39,091 nucleotides of DNA, from contig NZ_JAQTZS010000028.1 of NCBI RefSeq assembly GCF_028687635.1, forward strand, positions 1-39,091, in the 5' to 3' direction. The DNA is from Malikia sp. Lineage in GTDB: Bacteria; Pseudomonadota; Gammaproteobacteria; Burkholderiales; Burkholderiaceae_C. The notes under the pieces were generated by a model. The model had not been told where the DNA came from, searched no databases, and was given only the letters and a program-made list of their open reading frames with translations. Position numbers and translations under genes: made by a program. Positions 1-9,456 of this stretch are shown one piece after another; position 1 is the first letter of the stretch; each line of letters opens with the position of its first letter.

Positions 1-69
1 TTGCCCCTGGCCAGCACAGCCGATGAATACGAGGCCCTGCTGCCCTGGCGGCTGACGCCTCGCGCCTGA
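1..69 (+). CDS. 3' end of a probable IS66-family transposase (partial)
   Basis: The window opens inside a reading frame that stops with TGA at 67-69. The 22 visible codons end in DEYEALLPWRLTPRA. The pattern of a leucine-rich stretch followed by EALLPW and a short tail resembles the C-terminal element of IS66-type TnpC transposases. The next ~55 bp could then be the element's right end: GCGCATAC ending near 124 would read GTATGCGC on the other strand, loosely like IS66 termini. Only the tail is present, so the gene's integrity cannot be judged. The family call rests on 22 residues and is tentative; it could be the end of any other ORF. It fits the accessory character of the region up to gyrB. 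Confidence 0.4.
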   Translation: MPLASTADEYEALLPWRLTPRA

Positions 70-146
70 ACTCCGTACCCCAGATCCTGTCACCGGGCAA
101 GGGCGGGGTTAATCACGCGCATACGATTTCGGCATGGTTTTCCTGA

Positions 147-207
147 AAAGTTACCGAAAGGTAATTTAGAGGCGGGTTGTGCCAGAAGTTAATCAGAAAG
201 TTACCGA
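147..207. repeat. 11-bp direct repeat pair with small hairpin
   Basis: AAAGTTACCGA occurs at 147-157 and again at 197-207, exactly 50 bp apart. In the first copy the sequence continues as a perfect inverted repeat, TTACC-GAAA-GGTAA (151-164). In the second copy the right arm is degenerate. The block lies between the transposase tail and the 3' end of the HNH gene and is more AT-rich than its surroundings. It could be an element end, a decayed terminator hairpin or a protein-binding site; no function is assigned. Confidence 0.4.
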
Positions 208-231
208 GGAGCAATTTTTGAGTGCGTTGAG

Positions 232-1191
232 TCAGCTGCTGTGATGGCGCAGCTGGTGCAGCCGCCATTCCAGCGACTCGCGCTTGGGCGTGAAACGCGC
301 CTCGCGCGGCAGGAACAGCGGCTGGCCGTGCAGGCTGGTCAGCCGGGCGAAGTCGGGGATGCGCCGGTCCAGCAGGCGGCTGACATGCCATTTCAGGTCG
401 GGGCCGGGCGCGATCAGGTGTCGGTCCATGGCCCAGTGCATGTCGGGTGTCAGTGCCAGGCCGTTGCGCGGGTCGTCGTCGCCGGCCTCGCTGAAAGGAT
501 GGATGTGCGCGGCCTCGACCATGGCTTCGCCGGTGGGTAGCAGCAGTCTTGTGCCAGAGGCGGCGCAGCGATAGTCGTACAGTTCGATCACCACTCGACG
601 GAATGCCGGATCGCGCACATAGGCGGGTGGCAGAGCCTCGGCCGCTGTCAGCGCAGTGCCCTGTCGCAGCCGGTGTTCGTAGTGGCTGACTGCGACGGCG
701 CTTGCCGCGACCGTGCGCAAGTCCTGCAGGCCGCGGTCCAGCCAGTGCGTCGAGAGCGTTTCGGCCAGTGCCTCCAGCGATTCGGGGTGCTGTAGCAGGT
801 CGAACAGTTCCGGGTCCAGCGTGGCGCAGGCGATGTTGTCCGTGATGTCGGCCAGGCTGCGCGCTGTGGAGATCGTGGCCAATGCCACCTCGCGTCCAGG
901 CAGCGGTTGCAGGTGCCAGAAACTCGCATCACCTCCACGCAGCTTGCCGGCCAGGTGGAAGAAGGGAAAGTAGGGGTTCGGGTGATCACTGGGCGTCCGA
1001 ACCGCAGCGAAGAAGCGCTGGTAGCGTTCCAGCAGCGGCGGAGCGAAGGCGATCCGGTTGTCCGCCAGCCTGCCCGAGCGCGCCAGATCCAGCAGCGCGA
1101 GCAGCATGCAGATCTTGTGCGGGCTGGCGCGGCCGGCACGAACATTGACGTTCAGGCGGCGGAACTTGTCCTGGTACGACTCGAGGCTCAT
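232..1191 (-). CDS. HNH endonuclease with sulfur-binding-like N-terminal domain (type IV restriction-like)
   Basis: This 319-aa protein probably cleaves DNA and may recognise modified (phosphorothioated) DNA. Residues ~20-110 carry a pattern seen in ScoMcrA/SprMcrA-type SBD proteins: PHKICMLLALLDLARSG, then HPNPYFPFFHL and FWHLQPLPG. The C-terminal third carries an HNH core: YDYRCAASG, then AAHIHPFSEAGDDDPRNG with the metal-binding His, then LTPDMHWAMDRHLI. It is encoded 28 bp downstream of the DUF3883 gene on the same strand, so the two probably form one operon. No clear Shine-Dalgarno precedes the ATG. The HNH assignment is secure. The SBD assignment is by motif resemblance; a plain HNH protein with an unrelated N-terminal domain is the alternative. 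Confidence 0.75.
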   Translation of the reverse strand: MSLESYQDKFRRLNVNVRAGRASPHKICMLLALLDLARSGRLADNRIAFAPPLLERYQRFFAAVRTPSDHPNPYFPFFHLAGKLRGGDASFWHLQPLPGREVALATISTARSLADITDNIACATLDPELFDLLQHPESLEALAETLSTHWLDRGLQDLRTVAASAVAVSHYEHRLRQGTALTAAEALPPAYVRDPAFRRVVIELYDYRCAASGTRLLLPTGEAMVEAAHIHPFSEAGDDDPRNGLALTPDMHWAMDRHLIAPGPDLKWHVSRLLDRRIPDFARLTSLHGQPLFLPREARFTPKRESLEWRLHQLRHHSS

Positions 1192-1219
1192 CTGTCAATG
1201 TCAATGTGGTGACTTCAGA

Positions 1220-2053
1220 TCAGCCGAAGCTGGCTCGATAGGTGACCGGATCAAGCCTGCAGTGCTGCTCGATTGCGCCCTGCATGTCGAACAACCGAGG
1301 GGCCTTCCGGAAATCGAACAGCCGGTAGAGGTGGAACCGGTCCTTGGCTTCGTTCGAACGCTTCAGTTCGCCATTTGTGACGAAAAACGGGGTTTCGCGG
1401 CCGAACGAGGTGGTCTTGACTTCGATGAAACGTTCCCGGCCGTTGGCGTCGAACGACAGGATGTCGTAGCCCAGACCATCCCCCTGGGTTTTGGAGACAT
1501 GCTCGACCCGGTCGGCGAGTCGATGTTGGCCCGCCTGCATCAAGCGCCAGTGTTCATAGCTGAGCGCGAACTGTTCGCCTGCCAGTCCCAGCGACTGGTT
1601 GTGTGCCTCGCGTTCCAGATAGTCGCGCTTGACCGGCTTGAAGTAGGGCGTGGCAGCGGTTTCGGCGGCGCGGTGCTGTCTGGTGGGCGCGTTGGTCAGT
1701 ATGTTGGAAAAGTCGGTTTGAGCGGAGGCAATCGCCGGTTGCTGGACGGCGGCCAGCGCGGCTTGGTCCAGCATGGGCTTGAGTCGAAGCTGTTCCTCGA
1801 CCACGGTTTCCAGCAAGGCCTGGTAGTTGCCGCGCGGCTGGTAGCCACGGATATAGGGAACGCCCAGGTTCACCATCACGGTGCTGATGTTGCCGTGCTT
1901 GAACTCGATCGAACCGTTGCTGCGCTGGTTCAGCAGTGACTGCAGCCGTCGTCTGTGCTCGGTTTTGTTGTAGGTTTGGCCCGCCAGTTCCAAGGCGAGC
2001 ATGTGCAGATAGTCGGCCACGATCGCCTCGACCTCCTCGCGTGACCATTCCAT
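1220..2053 (-). CDS. DUF3883 domain protein (restriction-associated nuclease-like)
   Basis: The protein is 277 aa. The start is set at the ATG at 2053 because AAGGAG sits 5 nt upstream of it. An upstream in-frame ATG at 2083 lacks such a site and overlaps a palindrome. The N-terminal ~120 residues (MEWSREEVEAIVADYLHML, then a HGNIS and NLGVPYIRGYQPRGNYQ segment) look like a specificity or partner domain. The C-terminal ~120 residues match DUF3883: GLGYDILSFDANGRERFIEV then KTT. The Asp (GYDI) and Glu-x-Lys (IEVK) spacing resembles PD-(D/E)XK nucleases. DUF3883 proteins commonly occur in restriction and defence loci. Here it is followed directly by the SBD-HNH gene, which suggests a joint anti-foreign-DNA role; this is inference. 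Catalysis is not proven from sequence. Confidence 0.75.
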   Translation of the reverse strand: MEWSREEVEAIVADYLHMLALELAGQTYNKTEHRRRLQSLLNQRSNGSIEFKHGNISTVMVNLGVPYIRGYQPRGNYQALLETVVEEQLRLKPMLDQAALAAVQQPAIASAQTDFSNILTNAPTRQHRAAETAATPYFKPVKRDYLEREAHNQSLGLAGEQFALSYEHWRLMQAGQHRLADRVEHVSKTQGDGLGYDILSFDANGRERFIEVKTTSFGRETPFFVTNGELKRSNEAKDRFHLYRLFDFRKAPRLFDMQGAIEQHCRLDPVTYRASFG

Positions 2054-2079
2054 CGATGCTCCTTGCAGGTATGCGTTGT

Positions 2080-2120
2080 TCAAGTTGAACTTGATCGTAT
2101 CCTGGTTTTATCCCAGGATA
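2080..2120 (-). promoter_or_regulatory. Two palindromes upstream of the DUF3883 gene (operator candidates)
   Basis: TCAAGTT-G-AACTTGA at 2080-2094 is a perfect 15-bp palindrome. Three bases further on, 2098-2120 holds TATCCTGG and CCAGGATA as perfect 8-bp arms around 7 nt. Both lie 27-67 bp upstream of the chosen start at 2053. That is where an operator or 5'-leader hairpin controlling the DUF3883-HNH pair would be expected. No controller gene is adjacent, so the regulator is unknown. Confidence 0.45.
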
Positions 2121-2200
2121 GTGTTGATCGCGTCTGCGCAGTCAAGATGGTCTCGGTCCGATCGTGCGGGCCTGGATGGTGTGGCTGGTGCTCTCCGTAG

Positions 2201-2294
2201 TCAGACGTCGATATTCCCCGCCCTCAGCGCATTGGTCTCGATGAACTGACGGCGCGGCTCGACCTCGTCGCCCATCAGCATGGTGAAGAACTTG
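2201..2294 (-). pseudogene. Duplicated 3' tail of gyrB (31-codon fragment)
   Basis: On the minus strand this reads [15 protein letters not shown] then [15 protein letters not shown] and a TGA stop, which is the C-terminus of GyrB. It matches the true gyrB end at 3767-3860 with 3 mismatches in 94 bp; 85 of the first 86 bp from the stop codon are identical. Similarity begins exactly at the stop codon and fades about 93 bp into the gene. The fragment has no start or catalytic part and is not functional as a protein. It lies just beyond the stop of the SecB-like gene, so the pair of gyrB tails forms a direct repeat enclosing the TAC module. This suggests insertion or recombination at the gyrB 3' end. 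Confidence 0.92.
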
Positions 2295-2295
2295 C

Positions 2296-2718
2296 TCAGG
2301 CCAGCCCCAGTGGCAGGTTTCTGGCATCGAGCCCCATGGCTTGCAGTTCACGGCGGAAATGGGTCATGGTCAGGGGATAAGCTTGGGCTACCAGCAGGTA
2401 CTGGTAATCGTCCTGTTCCAGTAGGGCGGTCACGGCGGCTTCCGGAACTTCCGGCGCATAGTGGAACTTGGCTTCGTATTCCCCCGAGAAGGAGGCTACC
2501 GGCGCGCCGTCCTGTTCCGCCCGTGACAGTGCGTCCAAACGGATCTTCACGGTGACTTGCAGTCCAGCTCCCGGTACGTTGGGTACGGCCATGCCAAGCT
2601 GGATATCTTGTTGGATTTCCAGCCTCTGGGGCGAGTCGTTGATCTCGCCTCTGTTGTCACCCCGGAATGCCAGCACACGGAAGGCCACCAGTGTGGGCCT
2701 CGGGTTCATGGCTTGCAT
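2296..2718 (-). CDS. SecB-like chaperone of a TAC module
   Basis: This 140-aa protein fits the SecB-like family in size and pattern. The N-terminal [12 protein letters not shown], the central [19 protein letters not shown], the acidic segment [19 protein letters not shown] and the C-terminal helix with [18 protein letters not shown] are typical. The chaperone in such modules binds the antitoxin, helping it fold and blocking proteolysis, so that it can neutralise the toxin. The ATG at 2718 has a strong GGAGAGG four bases upstream. A second ATG at 2709 overlaps the antitoxin stop as ATGA. It is the last gene of the mqsR-mqsA-secB order. A housekeeping SecB is unlikely, given its position and the divergent sequence. 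Confidence 0.82.
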   Translation of the reverse strand: MQAMNPRPTLVAFRVLAFRGDNRGEINDSPQRLEIQQDIQLGMAVPNVPGAGLQVTVKIRLDALSRAEQDGAPVASFSGEYEAKFHYAPEVPEAAVTALLEQDDYQYLLVAQAYPLTMTHFRRELQAMGLDARNLPLGLA

Positions 2719-3275
2719 TGAACCTCTCCATGTGCAAATTGTCTGAATTCGCGCGGATTGTAGACCGCAGCCGCAGGGTTTTCATTGGCTTTTTCTAGAC
2801 GTATGCACACAGGTTTTGGGCGTGCCGAAACCACTGGTTTCTTGGTCATGAACTCTGCGCTCATGCCTTTTTCTTCGATCAGTTCCCAGAAGCTTGTCGT
2901 GCTGCGTCTGACCAGGCGCAACAGCGTGTCCATTGCTTCGGACTGCGCGACGTCGTCGTTTTCGTACTTGCTGAATGCGACCGGTCCGCCACCGAAGAGG
3001 CGTGCTGCCTGTACCTGTGTCAGGCCATACTGCTTGCGTAGTGCGATGATTTCCGTGCCGGTCAGCAAGCCATCGACCTGCTTGCGGAACGCCAGCAGTA
3101 CCCGCCTGTTACGTCGGCTTTCTTCTGTGCCCGCAAAGTCGGACAGGCAATGATCACAAAGCTTGTAGTGCAGGGGTAGCATGACCTTGTGGCCCTTGTA
3201 CTCGGTCTCTGCTTCCTGCACCTGTTCCGTGACGTGACCCTCACCGCACAGTGGGCAGGGTTCCTGAGTGCTCAT
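2706..3275 (-). CDS. mqsA: MqsA-family antitoxin with C-terminal chaperone-addiction-like extension
   Basis: The protein is 189 aa from the chosen ATG at 3275 (GGAAAA upstream); in-frame ATGs at 3287 and 3296 are alternatives. The N-terminal zinc-binding domain has CPLC and LCDHC pairs. A Xre/HTH domain follows (LTQVQAARLFGGGPVAFSKY), very like E. coli MqsA. E. coli MqsA is ~131 aa; this one continues ~55 residues with KPVVSARPKPVCIRL, YNPREFRQFA and HGEVQCKP. In known TAC modules such an extension (ChAD) makes the antitoxin depend on its SecB-like partner. It should bind the toxin and repress its own promoter. It follows the toxin gene by 13 bp (or overlaps it with an earlier start) and overlaps the chaperone gene. 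Confidence 0.85.
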   Translation of the reverse strand: MSTQEPCPLCGEGHVTEQVQEAETEYKGHKVMLPLHYKLCDHCLSDFAGTEESRRNRRVLLAFRKQVDGLLTGTEIIALRKQYGLTQVQAARLFGGGPVAFSKYENDDVAQSEAMDTLLRLVRRSTTSFWELIEEKGMSAEFMTKKPVVSARPKPVCIRLEKANENPAAAVYNPREFRQFAHGEVQCKP

Positions 3276-3288
3276 ACCATTTTCCATC

Positions 3289-3729
3289 TCAAACATGGCA
3301 AGACACTGTCAGCACCAACTTGCCTGTCTTGCCTACAGCAAATTTCAAGAAATATTCAACCGGCATCGATTTGCCAGTAGTCGGCATGACTTCCAGCCTG
3401 CGGATGCTGTAAGCGTCGCAGGCAGCAAGGGTGCCTCTGCCGTTCTCGCACCATTCGGAGTCAATGTAGTCGGTCGGTTTCAGGCTCTGGATCAGTTCTG
3501 CCACGCGGGACAGGTCGTCATCGAAGAGCTTGCGGATGTCCCTGCGGCACTTTTCTGTCCAGGCGAACAACTGACCTTCATCGTTCACCAGGTTTTGTAT
3601 GCGTTCAAGGTCGTAGAGGGGACCCCTTTTAATCTTGATGCGGCCTGTGCCCAGAGCCTGTGGCGGATTACTACAGTACTCCGATAGCACGGTGGTTTTT
3701 ACCACCATGGTAACCTGATTTTGTGGCAT
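3289..3729 (-). CDS. mqsR: MqsR-family toxin (ribonuclease-type) of a TAC module
   Basis: This 146-aa protein resembles the MqsR family forms paired with extended MqsA antitoxins. It has [15 protein letters not shown], then [37 protein letters not shown] and [20 protein letters not shown] then CH. MqsR toxins are RelE/YoeB-fold mRNA interferases that cut preferentially at GCU; activity here is inferred. It is longer than E. coli MqsR (98 aa), with an N-terminal extension. The start at 3729 has AAGG 8 nt upstream; the ATG at 3708 is an alternative. It begins only 37 bp after the gyrB stop on the same strand, so gyrB read-through may feed the module. Confidence 0.78.
   Translation of the reverse strand: MPQNQVTMVVKTTVLSEYCSNPPQALGTGRIKIKRGPLYDLERIQNLVNDEGQLFAWTEKCRRDIRKLFDDDLSRVAELIQSLKPTDYIDSEWCENGRGTLAACDAYSIRRLEVMPTTGKSMPVEYFLKFAVGKTGKLVLTVSCHV
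3691..3706 (-). repeat. Perfect inverted repeat in the start of mqsR
   Basis: GGTGGT-TTTT-ACCACC is a perfect 6-bp-arm hairpin abutting the internal ATG at 3708. It lies inside the 5' coding part of the toxin gene. It may fold in the mRNA and limit toxin translation or serve as an extra antitoxin-binding site; either role is a guess. Confidence 0.35.
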
Positions 3730-3737
3730 ATCAATGG

Positions 3738-3763
3738 CCTTGCAAGGTTTCCGGTTTCCGGAA
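3738..3763 (-). promoter_or_regulatory. Operator-like palindromes between gyrB stop and mqsR
   Basis: The 37-bp gap holds a perfect 10-bp palindrome CCTTGCAAGG (3738-3747) next to a tandem TTTCCGG TTTCCGG (3748-3761). The second copy extends to the palindrome TTCCGGAA (3756-3763). E. coli MqsA binds ACCT/AGGT palindromes around its promoter, and the first palindrome is of similar design. The position just upstream of the toxin ATG fits autoregulation by MqsA. Binding is inferred, and a promoter would have to reach into the gyrB tail. Confidence 0.45.
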
Positions 3764-3766
3764 GCC

Positions 3767-6460
<2,694 letters not shown>

Positions 6461-6490
6461 CTAGGGGGCAGGTCTGCCGTGGCGTCCGCC

Positions 6491-7597
6491 TCAGATGCGC
6501 ATCGGCATCACGACGTACTTGAAGTGCTCGTTGTCGGGGATGGTCAGCAGCGCCGAGCTGTTGCCGTCGTTGAGCTCCAGCCGGATCATGTCCTGGCTCA
6601 TGTTGGACAGCGCGTCGATCAGGTAGCTGACGTTGAAGCCGATCTCGATCGCGGGGCCGTCGTATTCGATGTCGAGCTCGTCGACCGCCTCTTCCTGGTC
6701 GGCGTTGTTGGCCGCCACGCGCAGGCTGCCGCTCTCAAGGTTCAGGCGCACGCCCTTGAACTTCTCGCTCGTCATGATGGCGGCGCGCTGCAGCGCGGCC
6801 AGCAGCGCGCCGCGGCCCAGGAACAGGATGTTGGGGTGGTTGCGCGGGATCACGCGGTTGTAGTCGGGGAACTTGCCCTCGACCAGCTTGGTGACGAACT
6901 CCATGCCCTCGAAGCGGAAGCGCGCCTGGTTGGCGGCGAACTGCAGCTCGATCGCGCCGTCCTTGTCCGACAGCAGGCGCTGCAGCTCGAGCACGGTCTT
7001 GCGCGGCAGGATGACTTCCTGCTTGGGCACTTCGACGTCGAGCTCGGCGCTGGCGAAGGCCAGCCGGTGGCCGTCGGTCGCGACCAGGCTCAGCTTGGTG
7101 CCTTCGGCGACGAACAGGATGCCGTTGAGGTAGTAGCGGATGTCGTGCACCGCCATCGAGAAGCTGACCTGGTTCAGCAGGCTCTTGAGCGTCTTCTGCG
7201 GCACGCTGAAGGCGGGGCCGAAGCTGGGCGCTTCCTGCACCAGCGGGAAGTCCTCGGCCGGCAGCGTCTGCAGCGTGAACTTGGACTTGCCGCCCTTGAG
7301 GATCAGCTTGTTCTGCGCCGACTCCAGGCTGACTTGCTGGTCGGACGGCAGGGTGCGCAGGATGTCGATCAGCTTGCGCGCGCCGACCGTGGTCGAGAAG
7401 GCGGCGTCGTCACCGCCCAGGTCGACCTGGGTGCGGATCTGGATTTCGAGGTCGGAGGTGGTCAGCTGCACCTCGCCGGCGGTCTTGCGGATCAGCACGT
7501 TGGCCAGCACGGGCAGGGTGTGGCGGCGTTCGACGATGCCCGCCACCGATTGCAGGGCGGCCAGCACTTTGTCCTGGGTCGACTGGAAGACGATCAT
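6491..7597 (-). CDS. dnaN: DNA polymerase III beta sliding clamp
   Basis: The 368-aa ring-forming clamp tethers polymerase III and other DNA enzymes to DNA. It begins MIVFQSTQDKVLAALQSVAG with the usual RRHTLPVLANVLI. Three topologically similar domains follow. FSMAVHDIRYYLNGILF and the C-terminal hydrophobic end YVVMPMRI are hallmarks that build the peptide-binding cleft. Its length equals the family norm (~366-370). It sits 57 bp downstream of dnaA on the same strand, the classic dnaA-dnaN pair. A GAAGAAAG stretch about 10 bp before the ATG can serve as ribosome-binding site. Confidence 0.98.
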   Translation of the reverse strand: MIVFQSTQDKVLAALQSVAGIVERRHTLPVLANVLIRKTAGEVQLTTSDLEIQIRTQVDLGGDDAAFSTTVGARKLIDILRTLPSDQQVSLESAQNKLILKGGKSKFTLQTLPAEDFPLVQEAPSFGPAFSVPQKTLKSLLNQVSFSMAVHDIRYYLNGILFVAEGTKLSLVATDGHRLAFASAELDVEVPKQEVILPRKTVLELQRLLSDKDGAIELQFAANQARFRFEGMEFVTKLVEGKFPDYNRVIPRNHPNILFLGRGALLAALQRAAIMTSEKFKGVRLNLESGSLRVAANNADQEEAVDELDIEYDGPAIEIGFNVSYLIDALSNMSQDMIRLELNDGNSSALLTIPDNEHFKYVVMPMRI

Positions 7598-7654
7598 GTT
7601 CAGGCTTTCTTCGGGTTCCGGTATGGGTCTGGGCTGAGCTTAAGCGATCCAGGC

Positions 7655-9058
7655 TCAGCCCTTGAGGGTCTGTTCGAGCACATGCAGCTGCTGGTTCAGC
7701 TCGCTGACGGTCTGGCGTTCGGCGCCGATCTTGCGTACCGCGTGCAGCACCGTGGTGTGGTCGCGGCCGCCGAACCGTTCGCCGATCTCGGGCAGGCTTT
7801 TCTGCGTCAGTTCCTTGGCCAGGAACATCGCGATCTGGCGCGGCCGCGCGATGTTGGCGGGCCGCTTCTTGGAATACATGTCGGAGATCTTGATCTTGTA
7901 GAAGTCGGCGACGGTCTTCTGGATGTTCTCGACGCTGATCTGGCGGTTCTGGATCGACAGCAGGTCCTTCAGCGCATCGCGCGCGAGCTGGATCGAGACT
8001 TCCTTCTGGTTGAAGCGCGAGTAGGCCAGGATCTTGCGCAGCGCGCCCTCAAGCTCGCGCACGTTCGAGCGCACGTTCTTGGCGACGAAGAAGGCGACGT
8101 CCTCGGGCATGGAGGCGCCCTCGGCCTCGGCCTTGCTGATCAGGATCGCGACCCGCATCTCCAGCTCGGGCGGCTCGATCGCGACCGTGAGGCCCGAGTC
8201 GAAGCGCGAGACCAGCCGCTCGTGGATGTCGGCCAGGCCCTTGGGGTAGGTGTCGCTGGTCATGACGATGTGGCTCTTCTTGGTCAGCAGCGCCTCGAAG
8301 GCATTGAAGAACTCCTCCTGGGTGCGTTCCTTGTTGGCGAAGAACTGCACGTCGTCGATCAGCAGCAGGTCGAGCAGGTGGTAGCGTTGCTTGAACTCGT
8401 CGAAGGCCTTCTTCTGGTAGGACTTGACCACGTCGGTCACGAACTGCTCGGCGTGGATGTAGAGCACCTTGGCGCCGGGCCTGTCGGCCAGCAGCTGGTT
8501 GCCGATCGCGTGCATCAGGTGGGTCTTGCCCAAGCCCACGCCGCCGTAGATGAACAGCGGGTTGTAGAGCTGGCCAGGGTTGTGCGCCACATGCATGGCG
8601 GCGGCGCGCGCCATGCGGTTGGCCGAGCCCTCGACCAGGGTCGCGAAGGTCAGCGCGGTGTTGAGGCGGTGCTTGTGCGTATCGACCCGGGCTTCCAGCA
8701 ACTGGTTGTCAGGCAGTTCGGCGAACACCGGCGCTTGATAGGCGGGGGCGCTGCGTTGCGCCGGCGCGACGCTGCGCGGGGCTGGTTCGCGCTGCGCCAG
8801 CACGAGTTCGAGCGCCACCGACCGGGCCGCCACCAGTTCCAGCGCGGCGCTGATCTTGCCGGCGTACTGGGCGCGGACCCAGTCCATCTTGAAGCGGTTG
8901 GCCACGGCCAACGTGACCTTGTCGCCGCTCTCGGAGACGCGCGCCAGCAGCGGGCGGATCCAGGTGTTGAACTGCTGCTCGGGGATCTCCTGCGCCAGCC
9001 GCTCGGTGCACATTTGCCACAGGTCGGACGCTTCGGGCAACAGGCTGGGTTGGCTCAT
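7655..9058 (-). CDS. dnaA: Chromosomal replication initiator DnaA
   Basis: DnaA binds DnaA boxes at oriC, melts the origin and loads DnaB. The start is taken at the ATG at 9058 ([20 protein letters not shown]), giving 467 aa. A longer frame from a GTG at 9145 would overlap the DnaA box and add residues without family match. Domain I is at 1-~90. The AAA+ domain carries Walker [16 protein letters not shown], Walker [10 protein letters not shown] and sensor [15 protein letters not shown]. The C-terminal DNA-binding domain ends with the signature [14 protein letters not shown]. Its promoter candidate carries a DnaA box, consistent with autoregulation. Confidence 0.97.
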   Translation of the reverse strand: MSQPSLLPEASDLWQMCTERLAQEIPEQQFNTWIRPLLARVSESGDKVTLAVANRFKMDWVRAQYAGKISAALELVAARSVALELVLAQREPAPRSVAPAQRSAPAYQAPVFAELPDNQLLEARVDTHKHRLNTALTFATLVEGSANRMARAAAMHVAHNPGQLYNPLFIYGGVGLGKTHLMHAIGNQLLADRPGAKVLYIHAEQFVTDVVKSYQKKAFDEFKQRYHLLDLLLIDDVQFFANKERTQEEFFNAFEALLTKKSHIVMTSDTYPKGLADIHERLVSRFDSGLTVAIEPPELEMRVAILISKAEAEGASMPEDVAFFVAKNVRSNVRELEGALRKILAYSRFNQKEVSIQLARDALKDLLSIQNRQISVENIQKTVADFYKIKISDMYSKKRPANIARPRQIAMFLAKELTQKSLPEIGERFGGRDHTTVLHAVRKIGAERQTVSELNQQLHVLEQTLKG

Positions 9059-9117
9059 GGGAGAAGGGGTGTGGGAAAACACGGGAAAACTGCGGTACGC
9101 GGGTCGCCGGGCTAATG

Positions 9118-9147
9118 ATTGTAGTGCCTCGGGCGAGTTATCCACAA
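9118..9147 (-). promoter_or_regulatory. dnaA promoter overlapped by a DnaA box
   Basis: On the minus strand, TTGTGG (9147-9142) and TACAAT (9123-9118) are separated by 18 bp. They are a plausible sigma-70 promoter about 60 bp before the dnaA ATG. The perfect DnaA box 9138-9146 covers the -35 hexamer, so DnaA binding would repress the promoter, the autoregulation known for dnaA in other bacteria. Confidence 0.5.
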
Positions 9148-9199
9148 GCTGTCAGCCATGCCAGGCCGGACCTCTTGGGGGCCTGCCGCGAAACAGGGT

Positions 9200-9228
9200 T
9201 TGTCTTTCTGGCGGTTTTTGGTGATAAT
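9200..9228 (+). promoter_or_regulatory. Candidate sigma-70 promoter of the rpmH operon
   Basis: TTGTCT (9200-9205) and GATAAT (9223-9228) are spaced by exactly 17 bp, about 72 bp upstream of the rpmH ATG. The fit to sigma-70 consensus is good, and it would drive rpmH-rnpA-yidD-yidC. Confidence 0.5.
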
Positions 9229-9300
9229 CATGGGTTTTTCCTATACCGTCAAATTTCAACCCGGCGTGCTGAGCACGGTGCGCCTGAACAGGAACCCATC

Positions 9301-9435
9301 ATGAAACGCACCTACCAACCCTCCAAGATCAAGCGCGCCCGTACCCACGGCTTCATGGTTCGCATGGCTACCAAGGGCGGCCGCGCCGTCCTGAACGCTC
9401 GCCGCGCCAAGGGCCGCAAGCGCCTGGGCGTCTAA
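9301..9435 (+). CDS. rpmH: 50S ribosomal protein L34
   Basis: This 44-aa, very basic protein is a component of the large ribosomal subunit. It shows the universal L34 pattern: [18 protein letters not shown], then [20 protein letters not shown] and RLGV. The length is the family norm. The ATG at 9301 is the conserved start; AGGAACCC precedes it. It is the first gene of the plus-strand operon followed by rnpA, yidD and yidC, and is divergent from dnaA as in many bacteria. Confidence 0.98.
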   Translation: MKRTYQPSKIKRARTHGFMVRMATKGGRAVLNARRAKGRKRLGV

Positions 9436-9456
9436 GCCCCGGCGTCCCGGCGCACC

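Larger units (their letters stand above)
9059..9300. other. dnaA-rpmH divergent intergenic region (possible origin region)
   Basis: This 242-bp gap separates the divergent dnaA and rpmH genes. It contains one perfect DnaA box (TTATCCACA, 9138-9146) and one near-match with a single deviation (TTTCCCACA on the minus strand, 9070-9078). A comparatively AT-rich stretch lies at 9198-9260. In many bacteria oriC lies here, but a cluster of boxes is absent, so the region may only hold promoters. A skew plot of the whole chromosome would decide. Confidence 0.35.

Noticed and set aside
2142-2351. 69-codon minus-strand ORF over the gyrB tail copy
   Set aside because: It reads the duplicated gyrB tail in the wrong frame and has no independent support.
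9059-9300. Full oriC in the dnaA-rpmH gap
   Set aside because: Only one perfect DnaA box and one near-match were found; kept only as a possible origin region with low confidence.
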